DNA of 64,000 nucleotides, from contig NZ_JACCBX010000006.1 of NCBI RefSeq assembly GCF_013409995.1, positions 352,294 through 416,293 of the forward strand, written 5' to 3'. A model generated the notes under the pieces. The model saw only the letters and a program-made list of their open reading frames with translations, searched no databases and had not been told where the DNA came from. Shown piece after piece: positions 17,040 through 25,556 of the stretch; the stretch's first letter is position 1, and each line of letters begins with the position of its first letter. The DNA comes from Neobacillus driksii (GTDB lineage Bacteria > Bacillota > Bacilli > Bacillales > Cytobacillaceae). The position numbers and the translations under genes are program-made.

Positions 17040-17978
17040 ATGAAATTACTAACATATTTAACCAATGATCAGCCTTTACGTCTAGGAGTCTTAGTAGATG
17101 AAAATACGATTGTTGATCCACAGCAAGCCTATATTGAACTTTTAAAGGAGCAAGGGCAGGAGAGAGCGGAAGAGATTGCAAACGCTTTATTGCCGCATAA
17201 TCCAACAGAATTTATTGCTAATGGTGACCTGGCACTTCAAACAGCTAAGCAAGCAATCTCTTTTGCCTTAGAAAATAAACAAGAGTCTTCAGCTGTTTAT
17301 CAGTATGACAATGTACAAATTGGAGCGCCTGTATTAAAACCGAACAAGATCATTTGCGTTGGTTTAAATTACAAGAATCATATTATTGAAATGAATCGTG
17401 AATTCCCAGAACATCCGGTTGTTTTTGCCAAATTTGCAACAGCGATTGCAGGGCCAAATGATGTCTTTCCACTCAATTCAAATTTAACTAAAAAGCTAGA
17501 TTACGAGGCTGAGTTGGCGTTTGTCATTGGAAAAACCGGAAAGGACATTGCCTATGATGAAGCACTGGACTATGTCTATGGGTACACGGTTGCCAATGAT
17601 ATAACAGCACGCGATATGCAAAAAAGAACCATTCAATGGCTGCAAGGTAAGACATTGGATAAGAGTCTTCCTTTAGGCCCAGTGTTAGTAACAAAGGATG
17701 AAATCCCTAATCCACACTCCCTTGATATTTCTTTAACCGTTAATGGTGAAGTGAGACAGAACTCAAATACTGAACAGTTGTTGTTCAATGTCAATCACCT
17801 AATTAAATTCTTATCCGGGATCTTTACGCTTGAGCCAGGTGATGTTATTTGTACGGGTACACCAGGCGGGGTAGGAGAAGCTCAGAATAAATTTCTTCGA
17901 GATGGGGATGTCGTTAAAGTTGAAATCTCTGGAATTGGAGCCATTGAAACGGTCATTAAAGAGGTGAGCCAATCATGA
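17040..17978 (+). CDS. Fumarylacetoacetate hydrolase family protein
   Basis: The ATG at 17040 follows AGGAGG by 7 nt, giving 312 residues; an upstream in-frame ATG at 16953 has no RBS. The FAH fold is clear: KIICVGLNYKNH, metal ligands in DYEAELAFVIG, YTVANDITARDMQ, and CTGTPGGVG. Members hydrolyse C-C bonds of beta-diketo acids or act as decarboxylase/isomerase in aromatic meta-cleavage (HpcE type). With the ring-cleavage-like and monooxygenase genes that follow it should process an opened aromatic ring. Its stop overlaps the next start (ATGA), so the operon is tightly coupled. Confidence 0.88.
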   Translation: MKLLTYLTNDQPLRLGVLVDENTIVDPQQAYIELLKEQGQERAEEIANALLPHNPTEFIANGDLALQTAKQAISFALENKQESSAVYQYDNVQIGAPVLKPNKIICVGLNYKNHIIEMNREFPEHPVVFAKFATAIAGPNDVFPLNSNLTKKLDYEAELAFVIGKTGKDIAYDEALDYVYGYTVANDITARDMQKRTIQWLQGKTLDKSLPLGPVLVTKDEIPNPHSLDISLTVNGEVRQNSNTEQLLFNVNHLIKFLSGIFTLEPGDVICTGTPGGVGEAQNKFLRDGDVVKVEISGIGAIETVIKEVSQS

Positions 17979-18928
17979 ATCACGAACCAATAAGGGATAT
18001 TGCCCACTTGGCTCATATCGAATTGCTTACACCAAAGCCAAACGAAAGTCTAACCTTTTTCAAAGAATTATTAGGGATGGAAGTAGTTCATAGTGAGGGA
18101 CAATCTGTTTTCCTCCGAGGCTGGGGGGACCAACCGTTATATAGCTTGAAGCTAACGGAAGCGAAGCAAGCTGGTTTAGGACATGTAGCGATGAGAACCT
18201 TTTCTCCTTTTGCACTCGAACAACGTGCTCTAGATATTGAAAAAAATGGATTCGGATTGGGATGGAGAGATGGGGATTACGGGCACGGTCGCTCCTATCA
18301 ATTCACAGATGCAGATGGACATAATCTAGAAATCTATTATGAAGCAGAAAAATATATTACACCGGATCACTTAAAGCCTGGATTGAAAAATATGCCTGCG
18401 AAATACGCGGCTAAAGGTGCATCGGTTACACAGCTGGATCATATCAATTTGTTTAGCTCTGATGTAGACGCTGATAGCCTATTCTTCCGCAATCAACTAG
18501 GTTTCAAACTGAGTGAACAGGCGATAACAGATGATGGGAAACAAACAACAGCTTGGCTTCATGTTACGAATAAATCTTATGACCTCGCCATCTCACATGA
18601 TAAATCTGGCAATAAAGGACGTTTTCACCATGCGGCATTCAAAGTAGAAAATCCTGAAATGGTTCTTCGAGCAGCAGACGTGTTTTTAGATAACGGAATA
18701 TTCATTGAAGCTCCACCGAATAAACATGTTGCCGGTCAAACGATGTTTGTCTATGTATATGAGCCAGGAGGCAATCGAATTGAGGTATGCGCGGGCGGTT
18801 TTCTCATCTTCTCGCCAGATTGGGAAACCGTAACTTGGACGCCTGAAGAACGTAAAAAAGGGTTAGCATGGGGAACTCCGCTGCCATCAACATTTCATAC
18901 TTATGGAACACCCGATATTCGCAAATAG
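17975..18928 (+). CDS. Extradiol ring-cleavage dioxygenase-like VOC protein
   Basis: At 317 residues, with two VOC halves (about 8-135 and 150-280), it has the form of type I extradiol dioxygenases of the catechol 2,3-dioxygenase group. The probable iron ligands are in the C-terminal half: His of LDHINLF, His of FHHAAF and Glu of NRIEVCAGG. The pattern YVYEPGGNRIEV is typical. It would split a catechol- or hydroxyquinol-like ring beside the hydroxyl pair, giving the substrate for the FAH protein. The 4-bp overlap with the upstream gene supports common expression. Substrate unknown. Confidence 0.87.
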   Translation: MNHEPIRDIAHLAHIELLTPKPNESLTFFKELLGMEVVHSEGQSVFLRGWGDQPLYSLKLTEAKQAGLGHVAMRTFSPFALEQRALDIEKNGFGLGWRDGDYGHGRSYQFTDADGHNLEIYYEAEKYITPDHLKPGLKNMPAKYAAKGASVTQLDHINLFSSDVDADSLFFRNQLGFKLSEQAITDDGKQTTAWLHVTNKSYDLAISHDKSGNKGRFHHAAFKVENPEMVLRAADVFLDNGIFIEAPPNKHVAGQTMFVYVYEPGGNRIEVCAGGFLIFSPDWETVTWTPEERKKGLAWGTPLPSTFHTYGTPDIRK

Positions 18929-18948
18929 ATAAACAGGGGGATGGGAAC

Positions 18949-20124
18949 ATGAATCAAACGTTAAACAGGTTATCCTATGAAGAAGCATTGGAACGTGCAA
19001 AAAAATTGGTTCCTTCAATACGTTCGCGGTCACGAGAGGGTGAATTACTTCGCCATCAACCGCTAGAGAACATACAAGAATTCATTGAATCAGGCTTAGT
19101 ACGTACCATGGTACCGAACCGGTGGGGCGGCCATGAACTCAATTGGAAAACTTTAGCGGATACAGCCATTGAAGTTGCGAAGGGTGATGCCTCTGCAGGC
19201 TGGTGCTATTCACTGTTATTGTTGCACAGTTGGATGCTGGCATTCTTCCCAAATAAGGCACAGGAAGATGTATGGAAAGAAAATCCGGATGCATGTCTCG
19301 CCACATCAATCAATCCAAGTCCTGATTCACAAATTAAACGTGTGGATGGAGGGTATCGTTTAACAGGTAAATGGGGTTTTTCCTCCGGTATCAACCACTG
19401 TGACTGGGTAATGATTAGTGCAGAAGCGCAGACAGAAGATGGAAAAAAGGCATTATATTTTCTGGTTCCCAAAAGCGATTTAAATGTGATCGATATCTGG
19501 CGTGTGATTGGGATGAAAGGGACAGGCAGTAATCTATTAGAGTTAACGGACGTATTTGTACCAGAATACAGAATTATGGAGTTAGAACCATGGAATCTTA
19601 CCGGTCAATCTCCAGGGATGGACCTCAATACAGCACCGCTTTATCGTATCCAAATATCTGCAGTGATGCCTGTTACTTTATTGTCCGTTATTTTAGGAGC
19701 GACAAAAGGTGCCTATACGATCTGGCGTGATAGTGTGATTGGTAAAAATAAAACAAGAGGTGGAGAGCAGGTAGCCAATTTAACTCATCAACAAATCCGG
19801 CTCGCGAAGGTGGCGGCAAAAATTGAAGCTGTAGATGCTCTTCTTCATAAATCTTTAGAACTTGTGGAATCTGGCACCGTGCTAGATTATACGGAACGGG
19901 TACGCCTCCGTTGTAATTATGCCTATTGTGCCGAAATGTGTGCTAATATAATGGAAACCATCTACACTTCGAGCGGCGCGGCAGCCTCCGCTGAGAGCCA
20001 TCCTCTTCAACAGTTTTGGCGCGATATCCATGCTGGGGCACAGCATACAGCCTTTAATTTTGATTGGGTAGGTGAGATCTTCGGCAAGCTGGAGCTTGGT
20101 ATTCCAGTAAAAGTCGTTTATTAA
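18949..20124 (+). CDS. Flavin-dependent monooxygenase, acyl-CoA dehydrogenase fold
   Basis: The ATG at 18949 has AGGGGG 8 nt upstream, giving 391 residues; the longer frame overlaps the previous gene and is unlikely. It belongs to the group D flavin monooxygenases (HsaA, DszC, HpaH-like): FIESGLVRTMVPNRWGG, AKGDASAGWCYSLLL, then GKWGFSSGINHCDWV and a C-terminal helical domain ending QHTAFNFDWVGEIFGKL. Such enzymes hydroxylate phenols using reduced flavin from a partner. The next gene, an FMN-binding split barrel, could be that partner. Candidate substrate: a phenol released from flavonols (inference). Confidence 0.85.
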   Translation: MNQTLNRLSYEEALERAKKLVPSIRSRSREGELLRHQPLENIQEFIESGLVRTMVPNRWGGHELNWKTLADTAIEVAKGDASAGWCYSLLLLHSWMLAFFPNKAQEDVWKENPDACLATSINPSPDSQIKRVDGGYRLTGKWGFSSGINHCDWVMISAEAQTEDGKKALYFLVPKSDLNVIDIWRVIGMKGTGSNLLELTDVFVPEYRIMELEPWNLTGQSPGMDLNTAPLYRIQISAVMPVTLLSVILGATKGAYTIWRDSVIGKNKTRGGEQVANLTHQQIRLAKVAAKIEAVDALLHKSLELVESGTVLDYTERVRLRCNYAYCAEMCANIMETIYTSSGAAASAESHPLQQFWRDIHAGAQHTAFNFDWVGEIFGKLELGIPVKVVY

Positions 20125-20141
20125 GAGAGGGAGAAACAACA

Positions 20142-20594
20142 ATGACTAAAGCTTTAGATTCTTTGACCACAGAACTCGTTGCTTCTTTGCAAGGAGAAAA
20201 AATGGTTTCATTGGTTACTTTAGACGCTGAAACTAAGTTACCTCAATTAAGTGTGGTATCGTGGGTGTATGCAGAACCCAACGGTACAAAGATAAAAATA
20301 GCCTTGGGCCATAAAGCCTCTAGCATCGAGAACATTCGCAGCAATCCAAATGTTCTCTTAGGAATGATTGGCGCGGGTAGCTGCTATGAAGTACGTGGTA
20401 CTGCTACTGTCTCACAGATATTTGAACGGACAATGAAACTTTGTGTAGTAACCATTGAGGTTGAAGCTGTAGAGAATGTGATTTTTTATGGAGGGAAAGT
20501 TACCGTAGAACCGGCATATGAAAAAACCTATAATGCAGAACTAGCTAAAAAACTTGATACAGAAGTTTACGAGCTTTTTAGACAGAACGATTAA
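20142..20594 (+). CDS. Pyridoxamine 5'-phosphate oxidase-like FMN-binding protein
   Basis: A 150-residue split-barrel protein of the PNPOx-like superfamily: EKMVSLVTLDAETKLPQLSVVSWVYA, then GHKASSIENIRSNPNVLLGMIG and an EVRGTATV strand. These bind flavin. Its place directly after the flavin monooxygenase gene, with 17 bp between, suggests it may supply reduced flavin or act on the same pathway, though family members have many roles. A strong terminator follows and closes the operon. Confidence 0.75.
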   Translation: MTKALDSLTTELVASLQGEKMVSLVTLDAETKLPQLSVVSWVYAEPNGTKIKIALGHKASSIENIRSNPNVLLGMIGAGSCYEVRGTATVSQIFERTMKLCVVTIEVEAVENVIFYGGKVTVEPAYEKTYNAELAKKLDTEVYELFRQND

Positions 20595-20608
20595 CGAAGT
20601 TAATTATG

Positions 20609-20637
20609 CGCCTGAACTGCATTCAGGCGTTTTTTTA
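20609..20637 (+). terminator. Terminator of the aromatic operon
   Basis: CGCCTGAA / TTCAGGCG stem with a 5-nt loop and eight T residues. Confidence 0.93.
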
Positions 20638-20796
20638 CGTTTAAGAAGACTAGGATTTGTAAAGGAAGTGACGCAATTTCTGAAAAAATTGACCATTCAC
20701 TTTATTGTTAGTAGTAATATAAATTTTTTTATACTAAAATCAAATTAACCATAAATAGATAGGATTTAATAAAGTCATGGAAGGGAGTTACAACTG

Positions 20797-21402
20797 TTGA
20801 AGCAAAACATCAAAGCAATCCTTGCACCCATGAGTCCAAAAGAAAGAATAGCTTATATCTGGGACTATTATAAGTTTCATATCATTGGGACAATTGTTGC
20901 AATCATTCTATTACTCTCATTGATCAGCAGTATCGGTGAGAAAAAAGAGGTTGTCCTAAATATGACGATTATTGGACAAGGTGTAAATCCAGAAGGTGTG
21001 GTTCAATTACAAGAACAATTAACCAACAAGCTTGTGCAAGACAAAGGTGATGAAGAAGTTTCTGTTCAACATTTAACTTATAATAAGACTAGTATGGACG
21101 AGGCTTCACGAGCCGGAATACAAAAAATGTCAGCAGAGATTTCGCTTGGAGCAATTGATGTAATGATTGTCGAAAAAGAACTATTTGAGGAAATTTCATC
21201 GCAGAATGCGTTGCTAGCATTGAATGAATTCAAGGGAGCCAATAAATTGTTACCATCTGATGAAAAAGTTTATGGGATTAGCACCTCTGATATTCAACTT
21301 TTGGCACCATTGGCATTGGATGAAAACGAGATGTTATGTGTACCAAGTACTACGAAAAATTTGAAGAAAATCAATGAATTTTTTACATTCATTTCTAAGT
21401 AA
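20797..21402 (+). CDS. Membrane-anchored hypothetical protein
   Basis: A 201-residue protein started by TTG with GGAAGGGAG upstream. Residues about 28-46 form one transmembrane helix after a short cytoplasmic head with SPKERIAYIWDYYKFHIIG; the remaining 150 residues should be outside. Bacillus genomes carry proteins with the same MSPKERIxYIWDYYK opening, but I know no function. TTGACC at 20689 with a weak -10 about 17 bp later may be its promoter. It seems to be monocistronic. Confidence 0.7.
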   Translation: MKQNIKAILAPMSPKERIAYIWDYYKFHIIGTIVAIILLLSLISSIGEKKEVVLNMTIIGQGVNPEGVVQLQEQLTNKLVQDKGDEEVSVQHLTYNKTSMDEASRAGIQKMSAEISLGAIDVMIVEKELFEEISSQNALLALNEFKGANKLLPSDEKVYGISTSDIQLLAPLALDENEMLCVPSTTKNLKKINEFFTFISK

Positions 21403-21447
21403 ACAGAGAATGAGATCCTTTCAACCTGAAGGATCTCCTGTTTATTT
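21401..21447 (+). terminator. Terminator after the membrane-anchored protein
   Basis: GAGATCCTT / AAGGATCTC stem, extended by AAACAG / CTGTTT arms with a bulge on the left side, followed by a T-rich tail. Confidence 0.75.
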
Positions 21448-21469
21448 GCAAATAAGGACAATAAATTAG

Positions 21470-21533
21470 TCGAATCACGATATAGGAATATCATATTTTT
21501 CTAGTAATATAGAGATATAAGTAAGCGTTCCCA
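21470..21533 (+). promoter_or_regulatory. Upstream region of rhaBA: reversed TGATTCGA and weak cre
   Basis: TCGAATCA at 21470-21477 is the reverse complement of TGATTCGA, the core of the motif before the GH1 and GH78 genes. AGTAAGCGTTCCCA at 21520-21533 is a cre-like sequence with two mismatches, just ahead of the rhaB RBS. Both are suggestive only. Confidence 0.35.
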
Positions 21534-21550
21534 ACAGAAAGGTGATGTTA

Positions 21551-22969
21551 ATGCCAAGATACAGTATAGCCGTCGACATCGGTGCATCAAGTGGAAGACT
21601 TATATTGGGCTATCTTGAAGATGGTCTGTTAAAACTAGAAGAAATTCATCGCTTTGAAAACAAAATCGTGAAAAAAGGGGATTCCTTCTGCTGGGAAGCC
21701 GATAAACTTTTTCAAGAAATCAAAAATGGACTAAAAAAATGCGTGGAATTAGGCATTCAGCCAGATAGTATTGGAATAGATACATGGGCTGTCGACTTTT
21801 TGTTATTGGATGAAAATAATCAGCCATTAACGGAAGCGGTTTCTTATCGTGACCCGCGTACAGATGGGATGATGGAAGAGGTATTTGAGCTTTTTTCAAA
21901 GGAAAGACTTTACCTTGAAACAGGCATTCAGTTCCAAAAGTTTAATACAATTTATCAATTATTTTCTATCAAAAAAAATAATCCTGAAATCCTAGAAAAA
22001 GCAAAATCATTTTTAATGATTCCTGATTATTTCAATTATTTACTGACTGGTAAAAAAGCAAATGAATATACAAATGCCACCTCTACACAGCTGGTAAATG
22101 CCTTTACCAAACACTGGGATGGGCAGATATTAGATGTTCTTGGGATTAATAAAGAAATGTTTCAAGAAATTAAAACTCCAAAAACGATCCTTGGGACACT
22201 TTCACAGGAACTAGTTTCAGAGCTTGGTTTTGACCTTCAAGTTATTCTTCCAGCGACACATGATACAGGCTCAGCGGTTATTGCGGTACCAGAAGAAGAC
22301 GAATCGATTTATATCAGTTCTGGTACATGGTCACTAATTGGTGTGGAAAACTATTTTCCAATCTGTGTAACAAAGGCATTGGACTATAATTTCACCAATG
22401 AAGGCGGAATCGATTACCAATACCGATTCTTGAAAAATATCATGGGTCTTTGGATGATCCAAGAAGTGAAGCGTAATTACAATGATGAATATTCCTTTGC
22501 GCAGCTTGTGGATTTAGCGAGAGAAGCAAGGGATTATAAGGCAATCGTTAGTGTAAACGATGACCGGTTCCTAAAACCTGAAAATATGATTGATGCAATC
22601 ATGAACTATTGTATTGAAACACAGCAGCAGGTACCAAATACTCCTGGTGAAATGGCGAAATGTGTGTTTGATAGTTTGGCAGTAAGCTACCAAGAAGCGG
22701 TTTCTGAAATTGAAGAGATTTTCGAAAAGAAGTTTACAAAAATAAATGTTATCGGCGGCGGCTGTCAAAATGAAATGCTTAATCAGCTAATTGCCGATGT
22801 AACAATGAAAGAAGTATTTGCTGGACCTGTTGAAGCGACTGCGATTGGTAACATAGCAGCCCAATTAATGGCTCTTGGAGAAATCCGTGATATTAAAGAA
22901 GCACGTTCGATTATTAAAGATTCATTTGAAGTGAAAAAATATCTGCCAACTCAGCCTGTAATCAGTTAA
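21551..22969 (+). CDS. rhaB: Rhamnulokinase
   Basis: A 472-residue FGGY-family kinase that phosphorylates L-rhamnulose. The phosphate-binding loop DIGASSGR is near the N-terminus, GIDTWAVDFLLLD contains the catalytic Asp, followed by SYRDPRT, LPATHDTGSAV, YISSGTWSLIG and the C-terminal NVIGGGCQNEMLNQLIADVT. These are specific for rhamnulokinase rather than xylulokinase or glycerol kinase. AAAGGTG supports the ATG at 21551; earlier in-frame GTG and ATG codons overlap this RBS. rhaA follows after 21 bp. RhaM and the lactaldehyde dehydrogenase of B. subtilis-type operons are not present here. Confidence 0.95.
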   Translation: MPRYSIAVDIGASSGRLILGYLEDGLLKLEEIHRFENKIVKKGDSFCWEADKLFQEIKNGLKKCVELGIQPDSIGIDTWAVDFLLLDENNQPLTEAVSYRDPRTDGMMEEVFELFSKERLYLETGIQFQKFNTIYQLFSIKKNNPEILEKAKSFLMIPDYFNYLLTGKKANEYTNATSTQLVNAFTKHWDGQILDVLGINKEMFQEIKTPKTILGTLSQELVSELGFDLQVILPATHDTGSAVIAVPEEDESIYISSGTWSLIGVENYFPICVTKALDYNFTNEGGIDYQYRFLKNIMGLWMIQEVKRNYNDEYSFAQLVDLAREARDYKAIVSVNDDRFLKPENMIDAIMNYCIETQQQVPNTPGEMAKCVFDSLAVSYQEAVSEIEEIFEKKFTKINVIGGGCQNEMLNQLIADVTMKEVFAGPVEATAIGNIAAQLMALGEIRDIKEARSIIKDSFEVKKYLPTQPVIS

Positions 22970-22990
22970 TTAAAGGAAGGAAGAATAAAC

Positions 22991-24244
22991 ATGACTATTA
23001 AAGAGAATTTTGAACTTGCTAAACAAGCATATGCTAAATGGGGAGTAGATGTCGAAGAAGTAGTAGAAAAGCTAAAAAGTGTACCGATTTCCATTCATTG
23101 CTGGCAGGGCGATGATGTTGCTGGATTTGAAGTAAACCAAAACGAATTATCAGGTGGTATTGATGTTACAGGGAATTATCCTGGTAAAGCGACAAATGCT
23201 GAAGAATTAAGAAGTGATTTAGAGAAGGCATTATCATTAATCCCTGGTAAGCACCGCGTGAATCTACATGCTATTTATGCTGAAACAAATGGTGAAGTAG
23301 TTGAACGTGATCAACTTGAACCAAAGCATTTTGAAAACTGGGTAAAGTGGGCAATGGAAAATGGACTTGGCTTGGATTATAACCCAACTTTATTCTCCCA
23401 TCCAAAAGCGGATGATGGTTTAACCCTTTCCCATCCAAACGAAGAAATCCGTGAATTCTGGATTAATCACTGTATTGGCAGCCGTAAAATTGGTGAATAT
23501 TTCGGAAGAGAGCTTGGTACTCCAGCGTTAACAAACATTTGGATTCCAGATGGCTACAAAGATATCCCAAGTGACCGTCTTACTCCAAGAAAGAGATTAA
23601 AAGAATCATTGGATAAAATCTTTGCAGTCGAAACAGATAAAAAGTACAACTTAGATGCTGTCGAAAGTAAAGTATTTGGTATTGGTTCTGAATCTTATGT
23701 TGTTGGTTCGCACGAATTTTATCTGAACTATGCAATGAAAAACGATAAACTGTGCTTGCTAGACACTGGTCATTACCATCCAACAGAAACAGTATCAAAC
23801 AAAATTTCTTCTATGCTATTATTTAGCGAAAAACTTGCGTTGCACGTTTCAAGACCAGTTCGCTGGGACAGTGACCATGTTGTTATTCTTGATGATGAAT
23901 TAAAAGAAATCGCGTTAGAAATTGTACGTAACGATGCCTTAGACCGTGTAATCATCGGACTAGATTTCTTTGATGCAAGTATTAACCGTGTTGCCGCTTG
24001 GACTATTGGTACACGCAACATGATCAAAGCGTTGCTTTATGCGATGTTAGTTCCAAATGAGTATTTAAAGCAGTTACAAGAAGAAGGCAACTTCACAGAA
24101 AGACTAGCATTAATGGAAGAATTCAAAACGTATCCATTCGGTGCAATTTGGGATTACTACTGTGAAAAAATGGGTGTTCCAGTAAGAGAATCTTGGTTAG
24201 AAGAAGTAAAAGCATATGAGCAAGAGGTTCTATTAAAACGATAA
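22991..24244 (+). CDS. rhaA: L-rhamnose isomerase
   Basis: At 417 residues with [25 protein letters not shown] ([10 protein letters not shown]), [24 protein letters not shown] and VRWDSDHVV, this is RhaA (EC 5.3.1.14), a metal-dependent isomerase turning L-rhamnose into L-rhamnulose. The His, Asp and Glu metal ligands lie in these stretches and are intact. It is the second gene of the rhaBA operon, with AAGGAAGGAAG as RBS, and a terminator follows. The aldolase gene rhaD is 33 kb downstream. Confidence 0.96.
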   Translation: MTIKENFELAKQAYAKWGVDVEEVVEKLKSVPISIHCWQGDDVAGFEVNQNELSGGIDVTGNYPGKATNAEELRSDLEKALSLIPGKHRVNLHAIYAETNGEVVERDQLEPKHFENWVKWAMENGLGLDYNPTLFSHPKADDGLTLSHPNEEIREFWINHCIGSRKIGEYFGRELGTPALTNIWIPDGYKDIPSDRLTPRKRLKESLDKIFAVETDKKYNLDAVESKVFGIGSESYVVGSHEFYLNYAMKNDKLCLLDTGHYHPTETVSNKISSMLLFSEKLALHVSRPVRWDSDHVVILDDELKEIALEIVRNDALDRVIIGLDFFDASINRVAAWTIGTRNMIKALLYAMLVPNEYLKQLQEEGNFTERLALMEEFKTYPFGAIWDYYCEKMGVPVRESWLEEVKAYEQEVLLKR

Positions 24245-24261
24245 TAAAAGAAATATCAATA

Positions 24262-24300
24262 GAAAAAGATAGTAGGAAATATTTTCTTACTATCTTTTTT
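24262..24300 (+). terminator. Terminator of rhaBA
   Basis: AAAAAGATAGTAGGAAA pairs with TTCTTACTATCTTTTTT (one G-U pair); the T run is the end of the stem. Confidence 0.85.
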
Positions 24301-24356
24301 GTTTGTATTATTTTAGAGTTAAACTAACAAATGACATAAGAGTAGGTGATTTTCAC

Positions 24357-25388
24357 ATGAATAGTGATGAGCTGCGGTCCTTACTGCTGAATAATAACAC
24401 AATGGAAGCACCTGACTGGAATGAAATAAAGGAAGCTCATGATGCCAAACCAATAGAGATAGTAAATGGACAGCCCGTTTATTTATTCGATAAAATTTTT
24501 GATTTATCATTTAATCCAATCGAAGAAAACGTATTTGTCTGCCAGCAGTTACCCTCTGCTTATGTCCCTATGCATATTCATCAATATATCGAAGTGATTT
24601 ACGTCTACCAAGGACAATGTACAGTCGTCTTGCAGGAAGGTGAAATGAACCTTTCAGAGGGTGGAATGATTATGCTTGATAAGCATACACCGCATACGGT
24701 CAAAGGGATTACAAATTTTGATATTATTATAGATATGAAACTAAAGCATGATTATTTGTCATCCGGAATCCTTAGTCAATTTACCAATAAAAGTATCATC
24801 TCACAATTTTTAATAGACTCTCTTATTGATAGTCGACGAGCAAATAATTATCTCTATTTTCCTTTTGCCGAACGTTCAAAAATACCTGGGATCATGGAGC
24901 AAATTATGTGCGAATATTTTGATAGAGACTTTTTTTCGAGTGATATGATTAATGGTTATCTTTTTATATTGTTTACGGAATTAATACGCCAAAGTAACAG
25001 CTCAACAAGTACACAGATAGACAATATAAAGCAGAAGGATGTTATTGTTTTAGATTTTCTGAAGTATATAGACGATCATTTTAAAGAATGCAGTTTAACG
25101 GAAATGGCGGACCACTATAAATATCACCCAAACTATATTTCCGCTGTTCTCAAAAAAGCAACCGGTAAGTCCTTCAAGGATCTTCTCCAAATACAGAGGA
25201 TAAATAAAGCAGCTCTCTATCTTTTAAACTCCGACCTGCCAATACCTGATATTGCGGAAGAAGTTGGATACACAAGTGTTTCTTTCTTTTATAAAAAATT
25301 CAATGATTTCTTTCACCAAACACCCAAAGAATTTAGGGAAAATCAGTCAATGCACTCTATGGCCATTAGAGAAAATGTTCAGCTTTAA
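24357..25388 (+). CDS. AraC family regulator (cupin sensor), intact
   Basis: A 343-residue regulator; the ATG at 24357 follows AGTAGGTGAT, and the longer frame from 24303 lacks an RBS. The N-terminal half is a cupin ligand-binding domain (VPMHIHQYIEVIYVYQGQC, then MIMLDKHTPHTV). The C-terminal half is a two-helix-turn-helix AraC domain: LTEMADHYKYHPNYISAVLK and IPDIAEEVGYTSVSFFYKKF. It lies between rhaBA and the GH1 operon and is the best candidate for the protein binding TGATTCGAGCA in the GH1 and GH78 promoters. It is closely similar to the broken gene at 39501-40490. Rhamnose or a rhamnoside is the probable inducer (inference). Confidence 0.9.
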   Translation: MNSDELRSLLLNNNTMEAPDWNEIKEAHDAKPIEIVNGQPVYLFDKIFDLSFNPIEENVFVCQQLPSAYVPMHIHQYIEVIYVYQGQCTVVLQEGEMNLSEGGMIMLDKHTPHTVKGITNFDIIIDMKLKHDYLSSGILSQFTNKSIISQFLIDSLIDSRRANNYLYFPFAERSKIPGIMEQIMCEYFDRDFFSSDMINGYLFILFTELIRQSNSSTSTQIDNIKQKDVIVLDFLKYIDDHFKECSLTEMADHYKYHPNYISAVLKKATGKSFKDLLQIQRINKAALYLLNSDLPIPDIAEEVGYTSVSFFYKKFNDFFHQTPKEFRENQSMHSMAIRENVQL

Positions 25389-25409
25389 ACCGCCGCTTGG
25401 CGGTTTTTT
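25387..25409 (+). terminator. Terminator of the AraC gene
   Basis: ACCGCC / GGCGGT stem with a GCTT loop and six T residues, directly after the stop codon. Confidence 0.9.
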
Positions 25410-25451
25410 ATTAGGGTAAAAAAGACGGATAGTCTTAGATAAATAAATCTT

Positions 25452-25513
25452 TGATTCGAGCAATAATCTCATTTGTTTTTACCATTAAAACAAATGAAAA
25501 CGCTTGCTACAAT
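25452..25513 (+). promoter_or_regulatory. Conserved activator site plus extended -10 promoter (GH1-MFS-GH78)
   Basis: TGATTCGAGCA at 25452-25462 is followed, 56 bp from its first base, by the extended -10 TGC-TACAAT (TACAAT at 25508-25513). No good -35 is present, as expected for an activator-dependent promoter. AAACGCTTGC overlapping the -10 also resembles a cre site. The same motif and spacing recur at 40613 and 47672. Confidence 0.75.
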
Positions 25514-25556
25514 GTAAGAGTAGTAAGTAAGTAGCAAAATATGAGGAGTGTTTTAA

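Noticed and set aside
20554..20748. 64-codon plus-strand frame
   Set aside because: Overlaps the end of the FMN protein gene and its terminator; low-complexity end.
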